From the NCBI RefSeq assembly GCF_003046295.1, contig NZ_PZZN01000003.1, forward strand, positions 248,001 through 312,000: a stretch of DNA of 64,000 nt, in the 5' to 3' direction. How positions within the stretch are numbered: the stretch's first letter is position 1; every line of letters begins with the position of its first letter. This DNA comes from Sphingomonas aerolata. GTDB lineage: Bacteria > Pseudomonadota > Alphaproteobacteria > Sphingomonadales > Sphingomonadaceae. The notes below the pieces were generated by a model that was not told the origin of the DNA, searched no databases, and worked only from the letters and a program-made list of their open reading frames with translations. Below, one piece after another: positions 37,181 through 45,052 of this stretch. The position numbers were made by a program, and so were the translations under genes.

Positions 37181-38608
37181 TCAGGCGCCGGCGGTGAAGC
37201 CGTCGTCGCGGTCGGCGGGGACGGGTGCGCTGACCGCCTTGCAGATCGCGCGGAGTGCGGGTTTGAGCCCCTCCTCGAGCGTCGGGTGATAGAAGGGCAT
37301 GTCGAGCAGGTCGGTCGCGGTGCGGCCCTGCTGGATCGCCCAGGCGATCAGGTGCGCGCTGTGCTCGACCCCGGGGGCGGCCATCGTCGCGCCGGTGAGC
37401 CGGCCGGTGCCCGCCTCCGCATAGAAGCGGATCAGGCCGGCATTGCGCGCCATGACCTTCGCACGACCCTGGTCCTCGTAGGAGGCTTCGCCGATGACGA
37501 TGCCGTCCTGGTCGTCGGGGGTGATGTCGCCGATCACCGCGACGCTCGGGTCGGTGAACATGATCGCGAGCGGGACCATCCGCGGGCCCGGGGTGACGTC
37601 GGGAAAGCTCGCGGCGTTGCGGCCGGCTATCATGCCCTCGGCGGAGGCTTCGCCTAGCACGGTGCGGTCGTGATCCGCGTCGCCGGCGATGAAGATCGGC
37701 GCGTCGCCGCACTGCATCGTCGTCCTGTCGAAGACCGGCGTGCCGTGATCGTCGAGCGTGATCCCGGTGGTCTCTAGCCCGAGGTCCTTGAGCCGCGGTG
37801 GGCGGCCGGTCGCGACGAGCAGATAGTCGAAGCGCCGGGATCCCGACTGCTCGCCCGACCAGGACAGGCGGACGCCGTCGCTGTCGGGTTCGGCCTTCAG
37901 CTTCATCTCGAGATGGATCGGCAGCTCCTTGGCGAGGATCGTGTGGAGTGCCGCCGAGACCTTCTCGTCCTTCAGCGCGGCGAGGCCGGGCGACTGGTCG
38001 AACACCATCGTCTCGACGCCGAGCCGGACGAGCGCCTGGGCGAGTTCGAGGCCGATCGGGCCGGCGCCGATGACGCCCACCGATCCGGGCAGCGTCGGCA
38101 GCTCGAAGATCGTCTCATTGGTCAGCACGCGGTCGCGCACCGCGTCGAACGTGTCGGGGATGTTCGGGTAGGAGCCGGTCGCGATCACGATTGCCTTGGC
38201 GGTCACGGTGCGGCCGTCGTCGAGCCGGAGCGTGGTCGCGTCGATGAAGTGCGCGCGGGCCTGGACCTTCACGCCGTCGGGGAGCTTGTCGAGCGAGTCG
38301 CAGACGCCTGCGACGAACGCGTCGCGCTCGCGCTGGACGCGCGCCATCACCGCGTCCCCGTCGATCTTCGGCTCGGCGGCGATGCCGAAGACCGATGCCT
38401 GGCGGACCGCGTGCGCGGCATGGGCGGCGGCGATCAGCAGCTTGGAGGGCATGCAGCCGACGCTGGCGCAGGTGGTGCCCGAAAAGGTCTCGTCGATCAG
38501 CAGCGTGCGCGCGCCGTTGCGCCGTGCGTTGCGCTCGGCCGCGAGACCGGCGGTGCCCGCGCCGATGATCGCGACGTCGCAGGTTAACTCGGGGCTGGTG
38601 TTCGGCAT
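37181..38608 (-). CDS. Dihydrolipoyl dehydrogenase-like flavoprotein disulfide reductase
   Basis: This 475-residue FAD/NAD(P) protein has the N-terminal dinucleotide site CDVAIIGAGTAGLAAERNAR, the redox-active disulfide GTTCASVGCMPSKLL, the second nucleotide fold GSVGVIGAGPIGLELAQALV, and FIAGDADHDRTVLGEASAEG. The C-terminal PFYHPTLEEGL has the His-x4-Glu catalytic pair of lipoamide dehydrogenase-like enzymes. No 2-oxoacid dehydrogenase genes are adjacent, so the disulfide substrate is open; mercuric reductase is unlikely without the C-terminal vicinal cysteines. ATG 38608 follows ggagacggag. It is divergent from the GST gene. Confidence 0.88.
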   Translation of the reverse strand: MPNTSPELTCDVAIIGAGTAGLAAERNARRNGARTLLIDETFSGTTCASVGCMPSKLLIAAAHAAHAVRQASVFGIAAEPKIDGDAVMARVQRERDAFVAGVCDSLDKLPDGVKVQARAHFIDATTLRLDDGRTVTAKAIVIATGSYPNIPDTFDAVRDRVLTNETIFELPTLPGSVGVIGAGPIGLELAQALVRLGVETMVFDQSPGLAALKDEKVSAALHTILAKELPIHLEMKLKAEPDSDGVRLSWSGEQSGSRRFDYLLVATGRPPRLKDLGLETTGITLDDHGTPVFDRTTMQCGDAPIFIAGDADHDRTVLGEASAEGMIAGRNAASFPDVTPGPRMVPLAIMFTDPSVAVIGDITPDDQDGIVIGEASYEDQGRAKVMARNAGLIRFYAEAGTGRLTGATMAAPGVEHSAHLIAWAIQQGRTATDLLDMPFYHPTLEEGLKPALRAICKAVSAPVPADRDDGFTAGA

Positions 38609-38714
38609 GATCGACTCCGTCTCCGGAGTATTCCGGTCATGGCAGCGAAACCTTCCAACCGCCTGACCCGTTCCGCATGCCGATCCGATAATCACCCCGA
38701 TCCGAGGACCCGCC

Positions 38715-39341
38715 ATGCTGACCGTCCATCACCTGAATTTCTCCCGGTCTTTCCGCATCTTGTGGCTGCTGGAGGAACTGCAGCTGCCCTATGAGCTGGT
38801 CCGGTACGAGCGCGATGCGAGCTTCCGTGCGCCCGCGTCGCTGAAGGCGGTGCATCCGCTGGGCAAGGCGCCGATCGTGCAGGACGATGACCTGACGCTT
38901 GCCGAGAGCGCGTCGATCCTGTCCTATCTCGATCGCAAGTATGGCGGCGCGCGGCTCAGCCCGCCCGAGGGCACGCCCGAGGCGGCGATCCATGACGAAT
39001 GGCTGCACTATGTCGAGAGCTCGGCGGCGTTCCCGATCATGATGACGGTGATCGGCAAGATGATGGGCGGGCTGCCCGAGGGCCTCGGCAAATTCTCCGA
39101 GCCCGAGGTCGCCAAGACCTTTGCGTACATCGCCGACGCGGTTGGCGAGGGGCCGTATCTGATGGGGGCCAAGCTGACGCTGGCGGATATCCAGATGTCG
39201 TATTTGCTCGCGACCGCGGAGAGCGCGGGGCTGCTGAAAGACCAGCCGGTGGTGAGCGCGTATTTCGAGCGGCTGAAGGCGGTGCCGGGCTATCAGAAGG
39301 CGATCGAGATCGGCGGGCCGCTGGCGCCACCGCGGCGCTGA
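38715..39341 (+). CDS. Glutathione S-transferase family protein
   Basis: This 208-residue protein has an N-terminal thioredoxin-fold half beginning MLTVHHLNFSRSFRILWLLE and the glutathione-contact region GKAPIVQDDDLTLAESASIL. The C-terminal helical half contains GPYLMGAKLTLADIQMSYLL. The S-R-S-F segment near the N-terminus likely supplies the catalytic Ser. The substrate is unknown. It lies divergent from the flavoprotein gene with 106 bases between, and converges on the GH97 gene with a 48-base gap that has no strong hairpin I can see. Confidence 0.9.
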   Translation: MLTVHHLNFSRSFRILWLLEELQLPYELVRYERDASFRAPASLKAVHPLGKAPIVQDDDLTLAESASILSYLDRKYGGARLSPPEGTPEAAIHDEWLHYVESSAAFPIMMTVIGKMMGGLPEGLGKFSEPEVAKTFAYIADAVGEGPYLMGAKLTLADIQMSYLLATAESAGLLKDQPVVSAYFERLKAVPGYQKAIEIGGPLAPPRR

Positions 39342-39389
39342 CGTGTGAGCGGACCGGCGCTGCGATACGGCAGCGCCGGTCCTGTCGGC

Positions 39390-41492
39390 TCAGCGTGCCT
39401 TGAAGCGGATCGCCTGACCGCCGCCGGGCGCGAGCGCGAGCGTCAGCGTGTCGCCCTTGCGGACGCGCTTCGTCTCGATCGTGATCGCGTGGCGTGCGGT
39501 CGTCTTGTAGTCCGCGCCGGGGCCGTCGCGATAGATCTGCGCGGTGTAGGTCCGGCCAGCGTCGAGGAAATCGAGCGCGACGGTGAGCGTGCGGGCATTC
39601 TCGTCGGTGACGCTGCCGACATACCAGTCGTTCGACTTGCGGTCCTTGCGCGCGAAGGTGACGAAGTCGCCGACCTCGCCGTTGAGCACGCGGGTGTCGG
39701 ACCAGTCGGTCGGCACGTCCTTGATGAACTGGAACGCGGCGGGGTATTTCGCGTAATTCTCGGGCGTGTCCGCCGCCATCACGACGGGCGAATAGAGCAC
39801 GACGTAGAGCGCGAGCTGCTTGGCGATGGTCGACAGGAGATCGCTGTCGTCGGTCCCCTTGAGGCTGAGCACGCCGGGGGTGAAGTCCATCGGCCCCTCG
39901 AGCATGCGCGTGAAGGCGAGGTTCGCCTCATGCTCGGGCGGGTTCTTGCCGGCCCAGCTGTTATATTCCATGCCGCGCGAGCCCTCGCGCGCGATCCAGT
40001 TGGGATAGGTGCGGCGCAGGCCGGTATCCTTGACGGGCTCGTGGCTGTCGATCGACACCTTGTATTTGGCAGCCGTGGTGACGACGCGGGTATAGTGGTT
40101 CACCATCCACTGGCCCTCATGCCATTCGCGGTGCTGCGACCCGTCGGGATCGACGCGTTCGATCTGGCCCGCGTCGGTGACATAGCCGGTCTTGATCGCG
40201 GGAATGCCGTGATCGCGCGCAAAGGCGAAGGCGCGGTCGAGCTGGCCGTCATAATGGCTGGCCGAACCGCCGGTCTCGTTATGGCCGATCAGGTAGACGC
40301 CCTTAGACTTGGCGTATTTGGCGAGATAGCCGGCGTCGAAATCGGGGGTCGGCGTGTCGAACTGCATCGCGGTGCCGTCACCGAACCAGTCGCCGTCCCA
40401 GCCGACATTCCAGCCCTCGACGAGGACGCCGGGGATTTTGTTGGCGCTGGCGAAGTCGATATAGGTCTTCACATGCGCGGTGGTGGCGCCGTGATTGGGG
40501 CCGGTCGCCCAGCTCCACTTGCCGGTGATCATGTTCCACCAGACGCCGACAAACTTGCCGGGCTTCACCCAGCTGACATCGCCAAGCTTGTTCGGTTCGT
40601 TCAGATTGAGCTCGATATGGCTCATGTACAGGCCGGGCGCGTCGTCCGAGAGGATCAGCGTGCGCCACGGCGTCGCGAACGGGCCGGTCCGCGTCACCTT
40701 GGGCGCGCCGGCGCCGGGGGTCAGCACCGCCTTCAGCGTGTTGCCCTCGACCTTGGCGACGTTCATGCCGGCATAGTCGGTGAGCGCGGCCTCGTGCAGC
40801 GCGACATGCGTGCCGCGGGCGAGCTTCAGCGTGATCGGCGTCGCGGCGGTGCCGACATCGGCGAGCGGCGTGCGGTTGTAGAGATATTCCTCGCGGTTCC
40901 ATTCGAAGCCGGGCTTCCACCAGGCGGTCGCGTCCTCGGCAAAGGCGAACTGCGTCAGCTCCTCGGCGATGTTGACGGTCTTGAAATTGGGCTGGTCGGG
41001 GAAGACGTAGCGGAAGCCGATGCCGTCGTCCTGAAGCCGGAACACGACGTCGATCGCGCGCTGCAACCGGTCGGTCTCGCGGAGGCGGACGCGCATCTCG
41101 GTGTGGTTGTCGCGGATCGTCTTCCACTCGCCCCAGGGCTGGGTCCAGGTCGAATCCGCCTTGTCGCGGGTGACGGTCTCGATCTTCAGATGCCGGTCGA
41201 ATTTGGGCGCATCGGTGAAGAGGAAGCCGAGCCGCGACGGCTTGACGATCAGCGTGCCCTTGCGCGTGACGCTGTAGGTCGCATGACCCTCACCGTCGGT
41301 CGCGACGGTGACCGCGATGCTGCCATCGGGCGAGGTCGCGATCGCCGAGGGGATCGTCGGGACGGGCTGCGGCTTGATCGTCTCGTTCGTCGTGACCGCG
41401 GGGGTGGTGGCGGCGGGGGCGGCCTGATCCTGCGCGATCGCGGGTGCGGTGGTCGCGAGCAGGGTCGCCAGCGTGAGCGAGAGGGTCTTCAT
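39390..41492 (-). CDS. GH97 alpha-glucosidase (SusB-like)
   Basis: It releases glucose from alpha-glucans in the periplasm. The 700 residues start with a signal peptide (MKTLSLTLATLLATTAPAIA), followed by a Thr/Pro-rich linker, the N-terminal beta-sandwich, and a TIM barrel with VLVEGWNVGWDGDWFG, SIDSHEPVKDTGLRRTYPN and REGSRGMEYNSW. The Glu of the SHEP block and the Glu of GMEYNSW fit base and acid in the inverting SusB branch; retaining GH97 enzymes use an Asp nucleophile instead. This is inferred from memory of the family. ATG 41492 overlaps the GH13 stop (ATGA). Confidence 0.92.
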   Translation of the reverse strand: MKTLSLTLATLLATTAPAIAQDQAAPAATTPAVTTNETIKPQPVPTIPSAIATSPDGSIAVTVATDGEGHATYSVTRKGTLIVKPSRLGFLFTDAPKFDRHLKIETVTRDKADSTWTQPWGEWKTIRDNHTEMRVRLRETDRLQRAIDVVFRLQDDGIGFRYVFPDQPNFKTVNIAEELTQFAFAEDATAWWKPGFEWNREEYLYNRTPLADVGTAATPITLKLARGTHVALHEAALTDYAGMNVAKVEGNTLKAVLTPGAGAPKVTRTGPFATPWRTLILSDDAPGLYMSHIELNLNEPNKLGDVSWVKPGKFVGVWWNMITGKWSWATGPNHGATTAHVKTYIDFASANKIPGVLVEGWNVGWDGDWFGDGTAMQFDTPTPDFDAGYLAKYAKSKGVYLIGHNETGGSASHYDGQLDRAFAFARDHGIPAIKTGYVTDAGQIERVDPDGSQHREWHEGQWMVNHYTRVVTTAAKYKVSIDSHEPVKDTGLRRTYPNWIAREGSRGMEYNSWAGKNPPEHEANLAFTRMLEGPMDFTPGVLSLKGTDDSDLLSTIAKQLALYVVLYSPVVMAADTPENYAKYPAAFQFIKDVPTDWSDTRVLNGEVGDFVTFARKDRKSNDWYVGSVTDENARTLTVALDFLDAGRTYTAQIYRDGPGADYKTTARHAITIETKRVRKGDTLTLALAPGGGQAIRFKAR

Positions 41493-43105
41493 GATCCGGT
41501 CCTTTCGACGATCAGCGCGGCATAGCCGCCCAGTCGTCCTATCGTTGCGTCGTTGATGCTGTCGCGGACGCGCCAGTGTTCGGGGGTAGCGGGGCTCCAC
41601 GCGACCGGCGTCGCGGCCATGTTGAAGACGCAGAGCAGGATCTGGTCGCCGTCACGGCGTTCGAAGGCAAGCAGCGTGTCGGTGACCTCGGTCAGGACCA
41701 GATCGCCGATCGCGAGCGCGGGGATCGCGCGGCGCAGCGCGAGCAGGCGGCGGGTCAGCGCGAGCAGCGAGTCGGGATCGCCCTCCTGCCGGTCGACCGC
41801 GAGCTCGGGATGGTCGTTGCCGACGGGGAGCCAGGGCGACGCATCGGTGAAGCCCGCATGCGGCGCATCGGCCCGCCACGGCATCGGCGTGCGGGCGCCG
41901 TCGCGCGACAGCGTCAGCGGCCAGTTGGCGATCGCCTCGGGATCCTGGAGCTGGTCGAACGGCACCTCGACCTGGGTCAGGCCCAGTTCCTCGCCATAAT
42001 AGAGAAAGATGTTGCCGCGCAGGCAGACGAGCAGCGCGATCTTCATCCGCGCGAAGGCGTCGCGGTCATCGGGGCCGATCCAGCGCGAGACGGCGCGGGG
42101 GGCGTCGTGATTCTCGAACGCCCAGCTCGGCCAGCCCATCTCCGCGTCCGACGGCCAGAGCGTGATCGCGTCGGCGACGGTGCTGGGGCGGAGGTCCGAC
42201 GCGTAGAGGAAGTCGAAGCCATAGGCGCTGTTGAGCCGGGTCTGGCCGCGGGTGAACAGCTTCATCTCGCGGTCGCTGTCGGCGCCCCCGACCTCGGCCA
42301 CGGTGAAGCGGTCGCCATAGCCGTCGATCAGCCGCCGCAGTCGTTCGAGAAAGGCGGGGATGTCGGGATGGCTCTGGTTGTGGACATGCGCCTGAAAGTC
42401 GAAGGGGCGCGTCTTCAGACTGTTGTCGGTGACGGGCGGATTGTCGGTCAGCGCGGGGTCGTGCATCGCGAAGTTGATCGCGTCGAGCCGGAAGCCGTCG
42501 ACGCCGCGGTCGAGCCAGAATTTGGCGGTGTCGACGATCTCGTCCTGAACGTCCGCGTCGTGGAGGTGGAGCTGGGGCTGTTCCTTCAGGAAATTGTGCA
42601 GATAATATTGGCGACGGCGCGCGTCCCAGGTCCAGGCGGGGCCGCCAAAGACCGACTGCCAGTTGGACGGCGGGCTGCCGTCGGGCTTGGCGTCGGCCCA
42701 GACATACCAGTTCGCCTTGGGGTTGGTGCGCGACGAGCGGCTCTCGACGAACCAGGGATGCTCGTCCGAGGTATGGCTGTAGACCTGGTCGATGATGATC
42801 TTCAGGCCGAGCGCGTGGGCGCGCGCGATCAGCGTGTCGAAATCGGCGAGCGTTCCGAAGATCGGGTCGACATCGCGGTAGTTCGCAACGTCATAGCCGA
42901 AGTCCTTCATCGGCGACGTGAAGAAGGGTGAGAGCCAGACCGCATCGACGCCGAGGTTCGCGACATAATCGAGATGGCGGGTGATGCCGGGCAGGTCGCC
43001 GATGCCGTCGCCGTTCGAATCCGCAAAGCTGCGCGGATAGATCTGGTAGATGACCGCGCCCTTCCACCAGGGTCGGTGCACGGGCAGGCTCGTATCGTCG
43101 GGCAT
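41489..43105 (-). CDS. GH13 alpha-glucosidase (oligo-1,6-glucosidase-like)
   Basis: This cytoplasmic GH13 enzyme of 538 residues has no signal peptide. The barrel motifs are IYQIYPRSFADSNGDGIGDL, IIIDQVYSHTSDEHPWF, DGFRLDAINFAMHD (nucleophile Asp), FTVAEVGG (acid Glu) and WAFENHDAPRAVSRW. The QIYPRSF start and the length point to GH13 subfamily alpha-glucosidases acting on maltose-type oligosaccharides. ATG 43105 shares one base with the upstream stop (TGATG), and the gene overlaps GH97, so three glycosidases are coupled. Confidence 0.93.
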   Translation of the reverse strand: MPDDTSLPVHRPWWKGAVIYQIYPRSFADSNGDGIGDLPGITRHLDYVANLGVDAVWLSPFFTSPMKDFGYDVANYRDVDPIFGTLADFDTLIARAHALGLKIIIDQVYSHTSDEHPWFVESRSSRTNPKANWYVWADAKPDGSPPSNWQSVFGGPAWTWDARRRQYYLHNFLKEQPQLHLHDADVQDEIVDTAKFWLDRGVDGFRLDAINFAMHDPALTDNPPVTDNSLKTRPFDFQAHVHNQSHPDIPAFLERLRRLIDGYGDRFTVAEVGGADSDREMKLFTRGQTRLNSAYGFDFLYASDLRPSTVADAITLWPSDAEMGWPSWAFENHDAPRAVSRWIGPDDRDAFARMKIALLVCLRGNIFLYYGEELGLTQVEVPFDQLQDPEAIANWPLTLSRDGARTPMPWRADAPHAGFTDASPWLPVGNDHPELAVDRQEGDPDSLLALTRRLLALRRAIPALAIGDLVLTEVTDTLLAFERRDGDQILLCVFNMAATPVAWSPATPEHWRVRDSINDATIGRLGGYAALIVERTGS

Positions 43106-44955
43106 CAGCGGGTCTCCGCGGCGCAGACCGCATAGCCAAAGGCGGGGATGGTCAGCGTGACGCTGCCGGGGGCGGTCGCGCGCGCGGCGCAAGCGCCGGC
43201 GAGCGTATCGAAGCGGGTCGAGCGAGTCTCGACCTGGATCGCGCTGGTCAGCGGCTTGGCGCTGGTGTTGTACGCAAGGAGCATCTCGGCGCCGGTCACG
43301 GGATCGAAGCGCGAGACCGCGAACAGGCCGGGCGTATCGCCCCGCGCGCGAACGATCGTGCGGCCGCGGGTCAGCGCCGGGTGCGCGACGCGGAGGCGGG
43401 CGAGCTGGGCGATCTGGCGGAACAGCGGGTGGGTCGTACCGAAATTGGCGGTCGCGGTGGTCGCGTCGGTGCCGACGAGGCGGTTGTCGTTATAGACCGC
43501 GACCTTCGAGGCGAACATGTCCTCGCGTGCGTCCTGGTCGTCGCCGTCGCCGGCAAAGCCCTGCTCGTCACCCGAATAGATGGTCGGCACGCCGCGCAGC
43601 GTCAGCAGCATCGCATGGCCGAGCTTGACGCGGGCGAGCACCTCGGCCTCGCTCGCATTCGGGTTGAGGCGGCGGACGTCGCGCGCGAAGCGGCCCTGGT
43701 CGTGGTTGCCGAGGAAGGTCGGCAGGATCATCGCGGTGTCGGCGCCGTGTTCGTAGAGTGCGTCGCCGTCGAACAAGGCGGCGAGTTCGTTGGTGCCCTT
43801 GTTGCCCGCGACGACGTCGGTCACGCCCCAGCGGAAGCCGAAGTCGAGCACCGCGGGCAGCTTGTCGACGCGGGTGAAGCGCGCGAGATAGCCCGGATCC
43901 ATCGTCCCATAGGCGACCTCGCCGAAGATGTGGAAATTGGGGATGCCGTTCGCCCTGGCGCGGTCGAGCATCGCGGGCGTGAAGGCCTGCCAGAATTCGG
44001 GGTTCACGTGGCGCGCGGTGTCGATGCGGAAGCCGTCGACCTTGAACCGGTCGATCCAGCTGCCGAAGATCTCGATCATGCCCGATACGACGCGGGGATT
44101 TTCGGTCGCGAGATCGTCAAGGCCGGAGAAATCGCCCATCGTCGAGCTCTCGTCGGTGAAGGTCGAGTCGCCGCGGTTGTGGTAATAGATCGGGTCGTTG
44201 AGCCAGGCGGGGACCTTCACGGTCCGTTCCTTCGCAGGTACATAGGGCGTGTAGGCGAAGCCGGGGTCGGTCAGCCGCGCGAAGTTTTCAGGCGTGCGGA
44301 CGGCGTCGCCAGCGAAGCCGGAATTGATCGGCTTGCCGCGCAGGCCTAGCTTGCGCTGATAGGGGTAGTTGGCGCGGTCGCGATAGGCGCAGGGGGTGCC
44401 CTCGGTGCATTCGCGGTACTGGATCACGTCGGCGGTGTGGTTGATGATGATGTCCATATAGACCTTCATCCCGCGCGCATGCGCCGCGGTGACGAGCGCG
44501 GTCATGTCGGCATTGGTGCCGAGATGCGGATCGACCTGCGTGAAGTCGGTGATCCAGTAGCCGTGATAGCCAGCGGATTCCTTGCCCGGCGCGCCCTGGA
44601 CGGGTTTGTTCTTGAAGATCGGACCGAGCCAGATCGCGGTCGCGCCGAGCTGCTGGAGATAGCCGAGGCGCTTGGTCAGGCCCTTGAGGTCGCCGCCATG
44701 GTAGAAGCCCTTGGCGGTCGGGTCGAAGCCGGTGACGCGGCGATCGCCGGTGAGGCCGCCGCGGTCGTTGGCGGGATCGGCATTCTCGAACCGGTCGGGG
44801 AGGACGAAATAGATGACCTCGTCCTGCGGCAGCCGCGCGCGATAGTCGGTCGCCGGTACCGGCTTGCGTGCGGCCCGCGATGCCGGGCCGGGGTCTGCGA
44901 TGGCGGGCGAGAGCGCGAGCAACCCTGCCAGGATGGTGGCGACGCTCTTGATCAT
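43105..44955 (-). CDS. Secreted GH13 alpha-amylase/cyclomaltodextrinase-like enzyme
   Basis: This 616-residue enzyme has a signal peptide (MIKSVATILAGLLALSPAIA). The GH13 motifs are VYMDIIINHTADVIQYR, DGFRIDTARHVNPEF (nucleophile Asp), NFHIFGEVAYGTMD (acid Glu) and FLGNHDQGRFARD. The extra C-terminal beta domain ends CAAETR. The DEVIYFVLPDRFENADPAND start is typical of periplasmic alpha-amylases in TonB-dependent glucan loci. ATG 44955 has an aagga ribosome site. It is the first of three coupled glycosidases and follows the receptor gene across a 97-base gap holding a strong hairpin. Confidence 0.93.
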   Translation of the reverse strand: MIKSVATILAGLLALSPAIADPGPASRAARKPVPATDYRARLPQDEVIYFVLPDRFENADPANDRGGLTGDRRVTGFDPTAKGFYHGGDLKGLTKRLGYLQQLGATAIWLGPIFKNKPVQGAPGKESAGYHGYWITDFTQVDPHLGTNADMTALVTAAHARGMKVYMDIIINHTADVIQYRECTEGTPCAYRDRANYPYQRKLGLRGKPINSGFAGDAVRTPENFARLTDPGFAYTPYVPAKERTVKVPAWLNDPIYYHNRGDSTFTDESSTMGDFSGLDDLATENPRVVSGMIEIFGSWIDRFKVDGFRIDTARHVNPEFWQAFTPAMLDRARANGIPNFHIFGEVAYGTMDPGYLARFTRVDKLPAVLDFGFRWGVTDVVAGNKGTNELAALFDGDALYEHGADTAMILPTFLGNHDQGRFARDVRRLNPNASEAEVLARVKLGHAMLLTLRGVPTIYSGDEQGFAGDGDDQDAREDMFASKVAVYNDNRLVGTDATTATANFGTTHPLFRQIAQLARLRVAHPALTRGRTIVRARGDTPGLFAVSRFDPVTGAEMLLAYNTSAKPLTSAIQVETRSTRFDTLAGACAARATAPGSVTLTIPAFGYAVCAAETR

Positions 44956-45005
44956 CGGATGTCCTTTTCGCACCGGAATCGGTGACGGCGCCACCGGCGC
45001 CGGGT

Positions 45006-45039
45006 CGCCGTCCGCCGGGATGACCCCGGGCGGACGGCG
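45006..45039 (-). terminator. Hairpin between TonB receptor and amylase genes
   Basis: A perfect 11-bp stem pairs 45006-45016 (cgccgtccgcc) with 45029-45039 (ggcggacggcg). The 12-base loop can itself pair ggg with ccc. It follows the receptor stop on the minus strand and precedes the amylase gene, so it may act as a partial terminator or 3'-end stabiliser that makes receptor mRNA more abundant than glycosidase mRNA. Confidence 0.6.
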
Positions 45040-45052
45040 GTATTACAGGCAC

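Noticed and set aside
37181..38608. Mercuric reductase
   Set aside because: The redox CxxxxC is present, but there is no N-terminal HMA domain and no C-terminal vicinal cysteines, and no mer genes are nearby.
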